Assembly: GCA_023388055.1 (NCBI GenBank)
Contig: JAEWGW010000009.1
Coordinates: 1 to 44,320, forward strand
Source of the DNA: Bacillota bacterium
GTDB taxonomy: Bacteria; Bacillota; Bacilli; Paenibacillales; NBRC-103111
Direction of reading: 5' to 3'
DNA length: 44,320 nucleotides
Part shown: positions 1 through 8,444 of the stretch, in pieces
Numbering within the stretch: position 1 is the first letter of the stretch
Layout of the letters: each line of letters opens with the position of its first letter
Notes under the pieces: generated by a model
Database searches by the model: none
Seen by the model: only the letters and a program-made list of their open reading frames with translations
Told to the model about the DNA's origin: nothing
Position numbers and translations under genes: made by a program

Positions 1-11
1 GTAGACTTCAT
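1..11 (-). CDS. possible 5' end of a gene leaving the window
   Basis: An ATG on the minus strand (complement of 9-11) is preceded by GGAGG (complement of 20-24) at a good spacing of 8 bases. Only the codons for Met-Lys-Ser lie inside the window, so the product cannot be named. The long structured non-coding stretch upstream of it (16-171) would suit the 5' end of an insertion sequence, but this is a guess. Confidence 0.3.
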
Positions 12-15
12 AGTA

Positions 16-77
16 AGCGCCTCCTGATGGGTTTTGTAGGGCATCCGACCCGTGATACCCCCATCATACGAGGCGCT
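16..77. repeat. large interrupted inverted repeat
   Basis: AGCGCCTC (16-23) pairs with GAGGCGCT (70-77), and TGATGGG (25-31) pairs with CCCATCA (60-66). The loop contains a further GGG/CCC pairing. Read on the plus strand it is followed by a short T run (82-86), so it could terminate transcription. Read on the minus strand it is the leader of the gene starting at 11. No other feature is seen in 78-171. Confidence 0.5.
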
Positions 78-171
78 CCTGTTTTTGTCCAAGGCCATTT
101 TCTTAGCCTACACAGGAATGTTTAGACTCCGGCCCTGGCCGTAGTGAAACCCAAACAATGGTAACGCAAAT

Positions 172-203
172 AGCCCGGAATACCCCATTGGGTACCCCGG
201 GCT
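172..203 (-). terminator. terminator-like hairpin at the end of the EPS locus
   Basis: AGCCCGG (172-178) pairs with CCGGGCT (197-203), with an inner TACCC/GGGTA stem. It lies 18 bases beyond the stop of the last minus-strand gene. The following minus-strand bases are only weakly T-rich, so termination strength is uncertain. Confidence 0.55.
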
Positions 204-220
204 CCCTTCATTAGTCAGCC

Positions 221-514
221 TTACCCTTCATACTCTGCTCTCTCATAACGTCTTACCGTTTGCCTGCCCTGCCGGATGACGCCGCCCAGGGTTCTTCCTG
301 CGCTGCTCTCCCCCGGTTCCAGAGGAATGACGGTCAGGCCCAGCATAGTATGGTTCAGCTTGTATAGAAGATCATGGGCCTTCTTTTTGCCGTAGAGGGA
401 AATGTAGGGTTTGCCCTGGTAGCAGATGGCCCATTTCAACGGATACTTGCGGTCTTTCTCCGCAGTGGACAAGGAACGGTTGGCCGGGTTGGAATAAGGG
501 CGTTTTATCTGCAT
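221..514 (-). CDS. small hypothetical protein, last gene of EPS locus
   Basis: This is a 97-residue protein of unknown function. Its start overlaps the 3' end of the manC-like gene by 10 bases, which suggests translational coupling and a real gene. The protein is basic and soluble, with no signal peptide or membrane segment. The middle (K-W-A-I-C-Y-Q-G-K-P-Y-I-S-L-Y-G) looks like a short beta-strand pair. I recognise no family. Position at the end of the operon, just before a hairpin, is the only hint of a role in polysaccharide production. Confidence 0.6.
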   Translation of the reverse strand: MQIKRPYSNPANRSLSTAEKDRKYPLKWAICYQGKPYISLYGKKKAHDLLYKLNHTMLGLTVIPLEPGESSAGRTLGGVIRQGRQTVRRYERAEYEG

Positions 515-1872
515 AAGCTCACGATCTCTTCCCAGGACATGGTCAGACGCTCAATATCGTCCTCTACCAATTCGCTGCCGGTTTGCACCTCGATGATTTC
601 CAGATCCGTGAAGGCCCGGATGCTGTGTTTGGCGCCCACCGGAATCTTCACCACATCTCCCGCCTGCAGAGTCCCGATCCGGTCCTCCAGCACAAACTGG
701 CCGCTGCCGGCGATGACCGTCCACACCTCGCTGCGTTTGGCGTGAGTCTGGTAACTCAGATTTTTGCCGGCGGAGATGCAGATACGTTTGGTCAGCACCT
801 CCTGACCCTCGGGGAATTTCTTGAAATCCAGCACCCGGTAGGAGCCCCACCGTCTCTCCTCGTACATGGGGCGCTGCTCCAGATGGCCGATGAGATCCTT
901 CACCTTGGGACTGGCGTTTTTGTCCGCAACCAGAATACCGTCCGGACTGGCCGATACGATGATGTTGGATACCCCCAGCACCGCAATCGGGATATCCAGC
1001 TCATTGATCATATGCACGTTTTGAGAATCCCCGCAGATGGTACCATTGCCGATGAGCGGAGCCTTAATTTCCTCCGTCAGCGTATTCCAGGTGCCCAGAT
1101 CCTTCCACTCGCCTGCGAAAGGAAGCACCACAATATGCTCTGCCTTCTCCACCACGGCATAGTCAAAGCTGATCTTGGGCAAACGGTGGTATTGGCGCAG
1201 CATTTCCTCGTAATGGATGGGAAGTCCCAGCTCCATCAGCAGGTTGATCATATAGTTCAGCTTAAAGGCGAACACACCGCAGTTCCACAGCGCCTTCTCC
1301 GCAATCAGCGCCTCGGCCTTTTCGCGGCTGGGCTTTTCGGCGAACCGGCTGACCATCATGACCTCTGAGCTATCGCCGCTGTCCGCTTCAGGCACCACAT
1401 AGCCGTATTTTTCCGAAGGGTAGGTAGGCTTCACCCCCATCAGCGCCAGGTCAGCGCCGGTGGCCGCCACCGCTCCCTCCAGCTCCTTGATTTTGTCGAA
1501 GAAGCTGTCCTCTACATAAGGGTCCACCGGAAGGATGGCTACCACCTCGTTCAGGGATACACCCTGAATGGAGTACAGGTAAACCGCCGCCAGGGCAATA
1601 GCCGGGAAGGTATCCCTGCGCTGGGGCTCCACAATGACGGACACCTCCGGGCCAATTTGGCTCTGGATCATGTCCACCTGGCCTCTGCCCGTAGCAATGG
1701 AAGCGTGGCGGGCAAGTCCCGCCCGGCCCATCTGCCGCCATACCCGCTGGACCATGGACTCCATGCCCCCCTGATCATTTTGCAGCACCTTCAGAAATTG
1801 TTTGGATCGTGCGTCGTTGGATAATGGCCACAGGCGTTTGCCTGAGCCGCCGGATAACAGGACCAGCTTCAT
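505..1872 (-). CDS. manC: mannose-1-phosphate guanylyltransferase
   Basis: It makes GDP-mannose from mannose-1-phosphate and GTP in the cytosol, supplying mannosyl (or derived) units to the EPS. The N-terminus carries the nucleotidyltransferase signature L-L-S-G-G-S-G-K-R-L-W-P-L-S (residues 5-18). The last ~110 residues form a cupin-like domain (S-Y-Q-T-H-A-K-R-S-E-V-W, then G-D-V-V-K-I-P), as in bifunctional guanylyltransferase / mannose-6-phosphate isomerase proteins. At 455 residues it is close to the family length of about 460-480. It lies 72 bases after the double glycosyltransferase gene and overlaps the small gene that follows. Whether the cupin half retains isomerase activity cannot be read from sequence alone. 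Confidence 0.9.
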   Translation of the reverse strand: MKLVLLSGGSGKRLWPLSNDARSKQFLKVLQNDQGGMESMVQRVWRQMGRAGLARHASIATGRGQVDMIQSQIGPEVSVIVEPQRRDTFPAIALAAVYLYSIQGVSLNEVVAILPVDPYVEDSFFDKIKELEGAVAATGADLALMGVKPTYPSEKYGYVVPEADSGDSSEVMMVSRFAEKPSREKAEALIAEKALWNCGVFAFKLNYMINLLMELGLPIHYEEMLRQYHRLPKISFDYAVVEKAEHIVVLPFAGEWKDLGTWNTLTEEIKAPLIGNGTICGDSQNVHMINELDIPIAVLGVSNIIVSASPDGILVADKNASPKVKDLIGHLEQRPMYEERRWGSYRVLDFKKFPEGQEVLTKRICISAGKNLSYQTHAKRSEVWTVIAGSGQFVLEDRIGTLQAGDVVKIPVGAKHSIRAFTDLEIIEVQTGSELVEDDIERLTMSWEEIVSLCR

Positions 1873-1944
1873 GGCGGTTTCCCCCTTTAAGGTAGTGGTT
1901 GTATGTGGAGCATCATCATGTGTGAATGGGACAATAAGGTGCTG

Positions 1945-4272
1945 CTATGCGTTAGATTCGGCTGCACCGAATTTCACCGGCACCACCCGGTTGCCTGTGG
2001 CATCCTGGACGACCTGCTCCAGCTCCTGGATAAAGCGGGTTTCCTCGAAGGCCTCGGCATGCCGGCGGATCTCTGCAGGATTGAATTGCTCCGAGTCGAA
2101 GGAACGGAGTACGTCCGCCAAGGATTCAATGGTTTGTTCGTCGAAAAACAGGCCGTTCAAACCAGGCACCACTGTGTCCAGTGCTCCACCCTTGCGGAAG
2201 GCGATAACCGGCTTGCCGCAGGCATTGGCCTCCAGCGGTGTTATGCCGAAGTCCTCGAAGCCCGGGAACAGCAGAGCCTGGCAGCGTTTCATGTAGCGCT
2301 CCACCTCTTCGTCGGGAAGCCGTCCCAGGAAGGTGACACTGGGGCCGGCAATGGCCTCCAAACGGCTGCGGTCGGGACCGTCGCCGATGACCACCAGCTT
2401 TTGCCCCGTGTAGGAGCAGGCCTCCACCGCCAAATCGATGCGCTTATAGGAAACCAGACGGGAGACGATGAGGAAAAAATCCTCTGACTCCGGCTCCACC
2501 TGGAACCGGTTGACGTTCACCGGCGGGAAAATGACCAGCGCGTCCTTGCCGTAATGCTCCTCAATCCGCCCCTTTACCACCGTGGAGTTGGCGATGATCT
2601 GGGTAACCTTGCGGGAGGTGGCTTTGTCCCACAGCCGCAGGGGCATCACCAGCATCCGGGCGGCGGTCCGCACCAGAGAGGGCACCTTCACGGCTTCCAT
2701 ATAGCTGTTGAAATCCCAGGCGAACCGCATAGGCGTATGGCAGTAGCAGATATGCACCGCTCCTTCATCAACGGGAGCACCTTTGCCGTAGGCGCTGCTG
2801 GAGCTGATGACCACGTCGTAGCCCTTCAGGTTCATGGAGGATACGGCGAAGGGGTACAACCAGAAAAACAGCTTAAAACGTTTGTTCACGCCGGGAATAC
2901 GCTGCATCCAGGTGGTGCGGATGTCCGCGTCCTGAAGCTCCGGAAGCAGTTTGTCCCGGTCCACGATGGTGGTGAAAATCGGTGCGTCGGGGTACATCCG
3001 GTGCAGCACACCCACCACACGTTCGGCCCCGCCCATCTGGTTCAGATAGTCGTGGACAATGGCCACCTTTTGGCCTTTCACGGCTGGGACGGCAGGAGCA
3101 GGAAGGGCTCGCGCCTGGCGCCGGATAGCCGGCAGGGTGGCGTAAACCTCCTCCACCCGGGCCGCTGTCCGCTGGATGGTGAAAAGGGCTTTGACCCGCT
3201 CAGCAGCGTTGCGCCCCATCCGTACCCGCTGAAGATCGTCGGCCAGGAGTCGGCCTGCCAGATTTACCAACTGGTCCACATGACCGGTTTCGTACAAAAA
3301 TCCGCTTTCCCCGTCCTCGATAATCTCCGGAACACCCCCGGCCAGGGTTCCCACAACCGGGACCCCTTGGGACATAGCTTCAATGATCACCCGGCCGAAG
3401 GGTTCGTTGTCCGAGCACAAGAACAGGAGATCCGCTGCGGCGCAAACCTCCATCACATCCTTACGGAAGCCGGTAAACCGTACCCGGTGGGCGATGCCCA
3501 GCTCCTCGGCCCGGCTGCGCAGGGCGATTTCGTATTCGATATTTTCCTGGCGGAACTTGGCCTCCCCGACGATCCACAAGTACACATCGTGTCCGTTCTC
3601 CCAAAGCCGGGACGCCGCTTCAATGGCATCCTCCTGGCGCTTCCAGGGGGTGATCTGCCCGATAATGGCGGCCACCTTGGCCTTCTGCGGGGTGGACAGC
3701 TCCTCGCGGATGTTGTGGCGGTGATGGCGTTTTTCCCGCTCATTCATTTCCTTCAGCTCCACGCCGTTGTGGATCAGGTGCAGCCTGCCGGTCAGCGCCT
3801 TCCGGGCGAAGCCTTGGGTGACTGGCTCCGAGATGCCGATAACCGAGCTGCCCGACATCCAGGCCAGCAGGTTCACCGCCTTGCCCATCAGCCCGCCAGG
3901 CGGCATATCCCGCACATGCCAGATCACCGGCAGACCGTGATGCCAGGTGAACAGCGAGGCCATCATCCCTGCCCGCAGGGAGTTGGCGTGAATCGCCTGC
4001 ACCTGCTTCTTGCGGACGGCACGGGAGAAGCGGAAGCCGGATTTCAGCATACCCAACATACCCGCCGCCAGCTTCAGAGGGTTCTTGCTCATCCTGGCCC
4101 GGTAGCTCTCAACCGGTTCAACGGCGATGTTTGCCTCCCGGGCCCGTTCCAGCAGCTCCCCTTCCGGGGCGAAAATCACCGGTGTGGTGTCCGTAAGATG
4201 GCGCGCCGTCAGAAGAAGGCTGATCTCAGCGCCGCTGACATCGCTGGTGTGGTTATAGAACGCTACGTTCAT
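1945..4272 (-). CDS. two-domain GT4 glycosyltransferase (fusion)
   Basis: A 775-residue protein made of two complete GT-B glycosyltransferases joined head to tail. The first (about 1-370) starts M-N-V-A-F-Y-N-H and ends with the GT4 donor-site stretch D-N-E-P-F-G-R-V-I-I-E-A-M-S-Q-G-V-P-V. The second (about 400-760) starts K-V-A-I-V-H-D-Y-L-N-Q-M-G-G-A-E-R and resembles WbaZ/WbdA-like mannosyltransferases (C-Y-C-H-T-P-M-R-F-A-W). The start at 4272 is chosen because it has AGAGGGGG upstream and matches the beginning of the fold; a longer reading to 4395 would lie inside the preceding gene. It overlaps that gene by 20 bases. Together with manC next door, mannose addition is a reasonable inference for at least one domain. 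Confidence 0.85.
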   Translation of the reverse strand: MNVAFYNHTSDVSGAEISLLLTARHLTDTTPVIFAPEGELLERAREANIAVEPVESYRARMSKNPLKLAAGMLGMLKSGFRFSRAVRKKQVQAIHANSLRAGMMASLFTWHHGLPVIWHVRDMPPGGLMGKAVNLLAWMSGSSVIGISEPVTQGFARKALTGRLHLIHNGVELKEMNEREKRHHRHNIREELSTPQKAKVAAIIGQITPWKRQEDAIEAASRLWENGHDVYLWIVGEAKFRQENIEYEIALRSRAEELGIAHRVRFTGFRKDVMEVCAAADLLFLCSDNEPFGRVIIEAMSQGVPVVGTLAGGVPEIIEDGESGFLYETGHVDQLVNLAGRLLADDLQRVRMGRNAAERVKALFTIQRTAARVEEVYATLPAIRRQARALPAPAVPAVKGQKVAIVHDYLNQMGGAERVVGVLHRMYPDAPIFTTIVDRDKLLPELQDADIRTTWMQRIPGVNKRFKLFFWLYPFAVSSMNLKGYDVVISSSSAYGKGAPVDEGAVHICYCHTPMRFAWDFNSYMEAVKVPSLVRTAARMLVMPLRLWDKATSRKVTQIIANSTVVKGRIEEHYGKDALVIFPPVNVNRFQVEPESEDFFLIVSRLVSYKRIDLAVEACSYTGQKLVVIGDGPDRSRLEAIAGPSVTFLGRLPDEEVERYMKRCQALLFPGFEDFGITPLEANACGKPVIAFRKGGALDTVVPGLNGLFFDEQTIESLADVLRSFDSEQFNPAEIRRHAEAFEETRFIQELEQVVQDATGNRVVPVKFGAAESNA

Positions 4273-5452
4273 AAACAGCCCCCTCTTCCTTTTCCTGAAC
4301 TGCCTGTTCAAAAATGCCGCTAATGGCGGCGGCCGCCTTTTCCCATGTATAGTTAGCCAGCACGAATTCCCGGCAGGCTCTGCGCCCCGGTACAAAGCTG
4401 GAGCCGTTTAAGGCCGAAATGATCCGGTCCGCAATGGAGGCCGGCTTGTGATCATCGAACAGGAGCTCCGGCGACAGACGCTCCAGTATTTCCTTCGTGC
4501 CTCCGTAAGGTGTGCCCAGAACGGGTGTCCCGCAGGCAAGCGCTTCTACCGTAACCAGGCCGAAGCCCTCCAGGGTCACTGTTGGCACGATGCTTAGATC
4601 CGCCGCCTGATACCAGCGGACCAGGTCCTCATTGGAGACACGGCCCAAAAGCTTCACTGCTCCGCCCAGTCCCTGCTGGTCGATCAAACCCTGCAGATGG
4701 CCCCGAAGCGCTCCGTCTCCGGCAATAAACAGGACCGCATCCGGCTCCGCATGGATCACAGCAGCCATCGCCCGGATCAGATTGTCGATGCCCATCCGGT
4801 TCACCAGCCGCCGGGCGGCGAACAGCACCTTGGCGCCGGGCTTAAGCCCCAGCTCGCTGCGCAGCTCCTCCCGGTTGTCCGCCGGACGGAACCGTTCGAT
4901 ATCCGGAGCGCCGGGTACAATATGGACGGCCTCGCCGGGAACCCCGTAATCCCGGGTGAGAATATCCCGGAAGTATTGGCTCAGCACGATAAAGTGGTCC
5001 GAACGCCGGTAGGACAAAAGCTCCACATTCTTTTTCAGCTGGTAGCGCACCTTTTGTCCCCAATCCATGCCCGCATCCTCCACCAGAGATTCCTGTGCCC
5101 ACGGTCCATGGAAGTGGGTCACAATGGGAATATGCGCCGGCACCATGTCCCGCGTCACCAGGGAGTTGTACAGGGCGAAATGGGGATTGAACACATCAGG
5201 CTGATGCCGAAGCAGCTCCGCCTTGACTCTGGCACGGAAGGCCCTGGTCCGGGCCAGGGTGGACAACCGTTCCGGCTTGTCCAGGACGTCCCGGATATAG
5301 GCGGGAGCGGCGATGTCCTCGCCGTGGGCGGTGACCAGTCCTCTTACTGTATGGCCTGTGGCGGCCATGGCTTCCAGATAGTCGGCAAAATACCGGTTTA
5401 ATCCGCCAGGGGTGTGATTGATCCAGCCCATTCCCGTTGCCAGTATGTCCAT
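4253..5452 (-). CDS. GT4 family glycosyltransferase
   Basis: A retaining GT-B glycosyltransferase of 399 residues that presumably adds one sugar to the lipid-linked EPS repeat unit at the inner membrane face. The N-terminus (M-D-I-L-A-T-G-M-G-W-I-N-H-T-P-G-G-L-N-R-Y) has the glycine-rich acceptor loop. The C-terminal half carries V-T-L-E-G-F-G-L-V-T-V-E-A-L-A-C-G-T-P-V, the donor-nucleotide-binding E-x7-E region of GT4. The start at 5452 has GAGGAG 10 bases upstream; a TTG at 5473 with AAGGA is a possible alternative. It ends inside the start of the two-domain transferase. Donor and linkage are unknown. Confidence 0.85.
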   Translation of the reverse strand: MDILATGMGWINHTPGGLNRYFADYLEAMAATGHTVRGLVTAHGEDIAAPAYIRDVLDKPERLSTLARTRAFRARVKAELLRHQPDVFNPHFALYNSLVTRDMVPAHIPIVTHFHGPWAQESLVEDAGMDWGQKVRYQLKKNVELLSYRRSDHFIVLSQYFRDILTRDYGVPGEAVHIVPGAPDIERFRPADNREELRSELGLKPGAKVLFAARRLVNRMGIDNLIRAMAAVIHAEPDAVLFIAGDGALRGHLQGLIDQQGLGGAVKLLGRVSNEDLVRWYQAADLSIVPTVTLEGFGLVTVEALACGTPVLGTPYGGTKEILERLSPELLFDDHKPASIADRIISALNGSSFVPGRRACREFVLANYTWEKAAAAISGIFEQAVQEKEEGAVYERSVL

Positions 5453-5486
5453 GCTTTCACTGCTCCTCTGCAAAATGTTTTCCTTC

Positions 5487-6137
5487 TTACTTCTGGCCTT
5501 CCGCGTACTGCAGGAACGCCTCCGGATTGCCGAACAATCGGCGTGCTTCCTTCAACCGCGCTTCCTCCCAGTCCCACCAGCGGGACCGTTTCAGCCGCTC
5601 ACAGATGTCCGGCTCGAAGCGGCTTTTGACCGGCTTGGCAGGAATCCCGACGGCAATGGCATAAGCGGGAATATGTCCCGTGACGACCGCTCCCGCTCCG
5701 ATAATGGCACCATCGCCGATCACGGCTCCCCGCAGAATCTGGACGCCTGCCCCGATCCATACATCATTGCCAATCAACGGCTCCGGCTTGGGCTGGCTCC
5801 AGCCTTCCTCCCTGTCCTCAACCGGCAGTGTGAAGCCGCCCGGCGAATACCAGAAGGGATGGGTGGATACCGCATCCACCGGATGTTCGTCACCGCCGAT
5901 TCTCACTCCGGGAGCGATGGAGCAAAAAGCGCCGATTCTGCCGGAATCAATCTCCACACCCTCGCGGATGTAGGTATACCGGCCAACGGATACGCCGGGA
6001 TTGATCCGGGTATGGTGCATGACATACACCGTCTCGTGAATGCCGGTCTGCATCTTTTGCTTCTGCGTCTTCCAGTAGCTCATATAACCGTCCAGCCGGA
6101 GCGCGGCCTGCATTTTCCAATTCACGATACTGCTCAT
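5487..6137 (-). CDS. hexapeptide-repeat O-acetyltransferase (CatB-like)
   Basis: A 216-residue left-handed beta-helix acyltransferase, expected to move acetyl from acetyl-CoA to a sugar hydroxyl of the polysaccharide or its precursor. Isoleucine/valine/glycine-rich hexapeptide repeats are visible (I-G-R-I-G-A-F-C-S-I-A-P-G-V-R-I-G, and I-G-N-D-V-W-I-G-A-G-V). The likely catalytic His is in G-G-D-E-H-P-V, followed by H-P-F-W-Y-S, typical of the CatB/VatD xenobiotic-acetyltransferase group. It lies 12 bases after a paralogue and 34 bases before the next transferase gene, in the same operon. Drug acetylation is an alternative use of this fold, but the context favours polysaccharide. Confidence 0.85.
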   Translation of the reverse strand: MSSIVNWKMQAALRLDGYMSYWKTQKQKMQTGIHETVYVMHHTRINPGVSVGRYTYIREGVEIDSGRIGAFCSIAPGVRIGGDEHPVDAVSTHPFWYSPGGFTLPVEDREEGWSQPKPEPLIGNDVWIGAGVQILRGAVIGDGAIIGAGAVVTGHIPAYAIAVGIPAKPVKSRFEPDICERLKRSRWWDWEEARLKEARRLFGNPEAFLQYAEGQK

Positions 6138-6149
6138 GGCACCACCCCG

Positions 6150-6821
6150 TTATGAACTCAGCCGCTTCTCCGCCTGTTGGGGAAGCGAACCGTATAATCT
6201 GACGAATTCCTCTACATTGCCGAAGCTGGCAGCAGCTGACTGGAGCTTCGCCTCATCCCATTCCCACCAGCGGATTTCCCGGAGGGCAAACCGAAGGTCA
6301 TCATCCTCCACGGCATACTTCAGGAGTTTGCCGGGAATGCCGCCGAACACCGCATATGCCGGCACATGGCTGCCGACCACGCTGCCTGCCGCGATCACGG
6401 CTCCGTCTTCAATAATGGCTCCCCGCAGAATCGTGGCTCCGGCCCCGATCCATACGTCATTGCCGATCACCGGCGGGGCTTTGGTCTGTCCCCATCTCCA
6501 TACCGGCGATTTCAGATCATGATGGGCGGGCGAGTACCAGAAGGGATGATGGGAAGCCCCGCTGACCGGATGCTCATCCGCCCCGATGGTCACGTTCCAG
6601 CTGACGGAGCAAAAGGAGCCGATGGACCCCGACTGGATCATCGTGTTATGCCCCACATAGCTGTACCGCCCGATGGACACGGAGGGAGCGATCCGGCTGC
6701 CCGTTTCTACACAAACGGTGGGATGGATCAGCTCATTCTCCGGCTGGACCGACCAATACTGGATAAAACGAAGCAGCTTGCCGAAGCGTCGGGCCAGCTT
6801 GATTTTGGTAGACCGATTCAT
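6150..6821 (-). CDS. hexapeptide-repeat O-acetyltransferase (CatB-like), paralogue
   Basis: A 223-residue paralogue of the neighbouring acetyltransferase, sharing the A-D-E-H-P-V-S-G-A-S-H-H-P-F-W-Y-S segment and the V-I-G-N-D-V-W-I-G-A-G-A-T-I-L-R-G-A repeat coil. It should acetylate a different position or sugar of the same EPS, a reasonable inference because the pair is tandem but clearly diverged. The start at 6821 is preferred over an ATG six bases earlier because GGGAGG directly abuts that earlier ATG and is correctly spaced for this one. A 437-base non-coding gap precedes it in the direction of transcription. Confidence 0.83.
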   Translation of the reverse strand: MNRSTKIKLARRFGKLLRFIQYWSVQPENELIHPTVCVETGSRIAPSVSIGRYSYVGHNTMIQSGSIGSFCSVSWNVTIGADEHPVSGASHHPFWYSPAHHDLKSPVWRWGQTKAPPVIGNDVWIGAGATILRGAIIEDGAVIAAGSVVGSHVPAYAVFGGIPGKLLKYAVEDDDLRFALREIRWWEWDEAKLQSAAASFGNVEEFVRLYGSLPQQAEKRLSS

Positions 6822-6943
6822 GTTCATCCTCCCTCGGTAAGCTAAGATGCGGCGGCCGCATGTGTAAAACCACTATCACAGCGGCTGACCAGAAACAGCT
6901 GCCAAAGTACTTCCTGCTGACGGGAATCTCCGCCGCCTTCGCG

Positions 6944-7130
6944 GGCTAACGGAACTGAGCGGCCCTTAGAAGCCAAAATCCGCTGAGTACGCCGGCTAAC
7001 GGAACTGAGCGCTCCTTAGCCTGCTTAGTCCGACTCATTGGGGAACTAAATGTGCTCTAAGATACGCTGAGTTCCGTTAGAGCGCAAAAGGCTTCATTTT
7101 CAGCCGCTAAGCGCTTCTAAGTTCCGTTAG
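6944..7130. repeat. 50-bp-periodic palindromic element, copy A
   Basis: Two direct units beginning CTAACGGAACTGAGCG and ending CTTAG lie at 6944-6969 and 6994-7019, exactly 50 bases apart. Two inverted units ending GTTCCGTTAG lie at 7057-7080 and 7106-7130, again 50 apart. The whole forms one long imperfect palindrome able to fold as a hairpin or cruciform. It sits in the gap 6822-7258 inside the EPS locus. Elements of the same design are at 22346-22529 and 43865-44050. Confidence 0.8.
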
Positions 7131-7141
7131 GCCGCCGCCGC

Positions 7142-7203
7142 ATCCACACCCTGGCGCTCCGGCGGCGTTAGTTTAGTTTGATCCACACCCTGCGCTCCGG
7201 CGG
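7142..7203. repeat. short tandem duplication
   Basis: ATCCACACCCTG(G)CGCTCCGGCGG occurs at 7142-7165 and again from 7181, about 39 bases apart. No gene is seen here. It fills the rest of the gap between the acetyltransferase and glycosyltransferase genes. Confidence 0.6.
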
Positions 7204-7258
7204 TGAAAGGTTTGGTTTGCAGAGCCAACCGTGCCTCCTGACCGATATGGCCGCCGCT

Positions 7259-8419
7259 TCAGCCCACGTTCCACACCGGCTTCAGCAGCTCGGCGTACCG
7301 ACGGGTGCATTGCGCCGTATCGTATTCCAGCGCTGTCGCCCTGGCTGCCTGCCCCATCTGCCGGCGCAGGTTCTCGTTAGCCTTCAAGAGTGCAATGCAC
7401 TCCGCCAAGGCATCTGTATCCCGGCTGGGCACGATAAACCCGTTGCGTCCGTTGCCGATAACATCCTTCATACCCGTCATGTCCGTCACCACCGCCGGCA
7501 GCCCGGCAGACATGGCCTCCAGGGGAGCGAGGCCGAAGCCGTCCTCCACCGAGGAGTGGACGTACAAGCTTGCCCTGCGCAAGGCAGGCAGCGGATCGCC
7601 GGGAGCACAGGTGATCCGGACGCCGCGACTGCGGTATTCCTCCAGGGACTTGGCAATGGAGCGCCAGCCGATGCCGCCTACCAGCACCACCTCAATATCC
7701 GGATCACCCAGCTTTTCCACTGCGTCCAGGAGGTAGTGGTACCCCTTGCGGATGGATATCTGGCCAACCTGGATGATGCGGAATACGCCGTCCTTCCCCG
7801 CTTCCCCCTCCTCCGCACCCGGAGAAAACCGGGCGGTATCGATGCCCAAGGGTGAATACAGGATCCGTTCCTCATCAAAGCCGCGGCGGAGAAAGCTTTC
7901 AGCCTGAAGCCGGGAGGCGACGGTAATATAGTCCGCCAGCTCGTACTCCCGTTTCACCCGCTCCATCCATTCCCGGGAGAAGGGATTGCCGCCGATGTTC
8001 CGCTTTTTATGCTCTGCTTCGGTGATCAGGTACACATCCTCCGCATGGGTGGTGGCCGCCTCCAGCACCGTTACACCTCCGTTGGCCTTGACCTTGCGGA
8101 AGGTAGCTTCGGCAAAACCCGGGAAGGAATGATACACACTGTAGCAAGATGGGTAGACTTCGGCAACGGCCTTGTCAAACTGCATCCCGCTCCAATACAC
8201 TTGCTTGGAGGGAAGCCAGCGGACGGGTGTGTAGCGCAGCCATTTGTCCCAAACCGGGTTGGGCACACCTACAAATCCGGGCTTCGCCGGAGTTCCTCTG
8301 CAATAGACCCCGGCCTCCACACCGGCTGTTTCCATCGCCTTGCATATAAACTGCAGATGTCCTCCCAGTCCCCCCATGCCGAAGGGAGTGGAGCATCCGG
8401 CCAACACCTTGGTACTCAT
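7259..8419 (-). CDS. GT4 family glycosyltransferase
   Basis: A 386-residue GT-B glycosyltransferase acting on the growing lipid-linked oligosaccharide. The N-terminal acceptor domain has the glycine loop G-M-G-G-L-G-G-H. The middle contains Y-S-P-L-G-I-D-T-A-R-F, and the C-terminal domain has S-V-E-D-G-F-G-L-A-P-L-E-A-M-S-A-G-L-P-A-V-V, the GT4 donor-phosphate site. GGGTGG lies 6 bases before the ATG. It is followed by a 437-base gap that holds the palindromic element A, and preceded by a 121-base gap filled by a tandem hairpin repeat. Donor sugar is unknown. Confidence 0.86.
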   Translation of the reverse strand: MSTKVLAGCSTPFGMGGLGGHLQFICKAMETAGVEAGVYCRGTPAKPGFVGVPNPVWDKWLRYTPVRWLPSKQVYWSGMQFDKAVAEVYPSCYSVYHSFPGFAEATFRKVKANGGVTVLEAATTHAEDVYLITEAEHKKRNIGGNPFSREWMERVKREYELADYITVASRLQAESFLRRGFDEERILYSPLGIDTARFSPGAEEGEAGKDGVFRIIQVGQISIRKGYHYLLDAVEKLGDPDIEVVLVGGIGWRSIAKSLEEYRSRGVRITCAPGDPLPALRRASLYVHSSVEDGFGLAPLEAMSAGLPAVVTDMTGMKDVIGNGRNGFIVPSRDTDALAECIALLKANENLRRQMGQAARATALEYDTAQCTRRYAELLKPVWNVG

Positions 8420-8444
8420 ATGACCACCCGCTTTGATATAATTA

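Noticed and set aside
2554..4323. A 589-codon open frame on the plus strand, and similar long frames at 15624-16904, 28425-29792 and 31968-33668
   Set aside because: They lie opposite well-supported genes, have no ribosome sites, and their products are rich in His, Gly, Gln and Arg as expected of antisense frames in GC-rich DNA.
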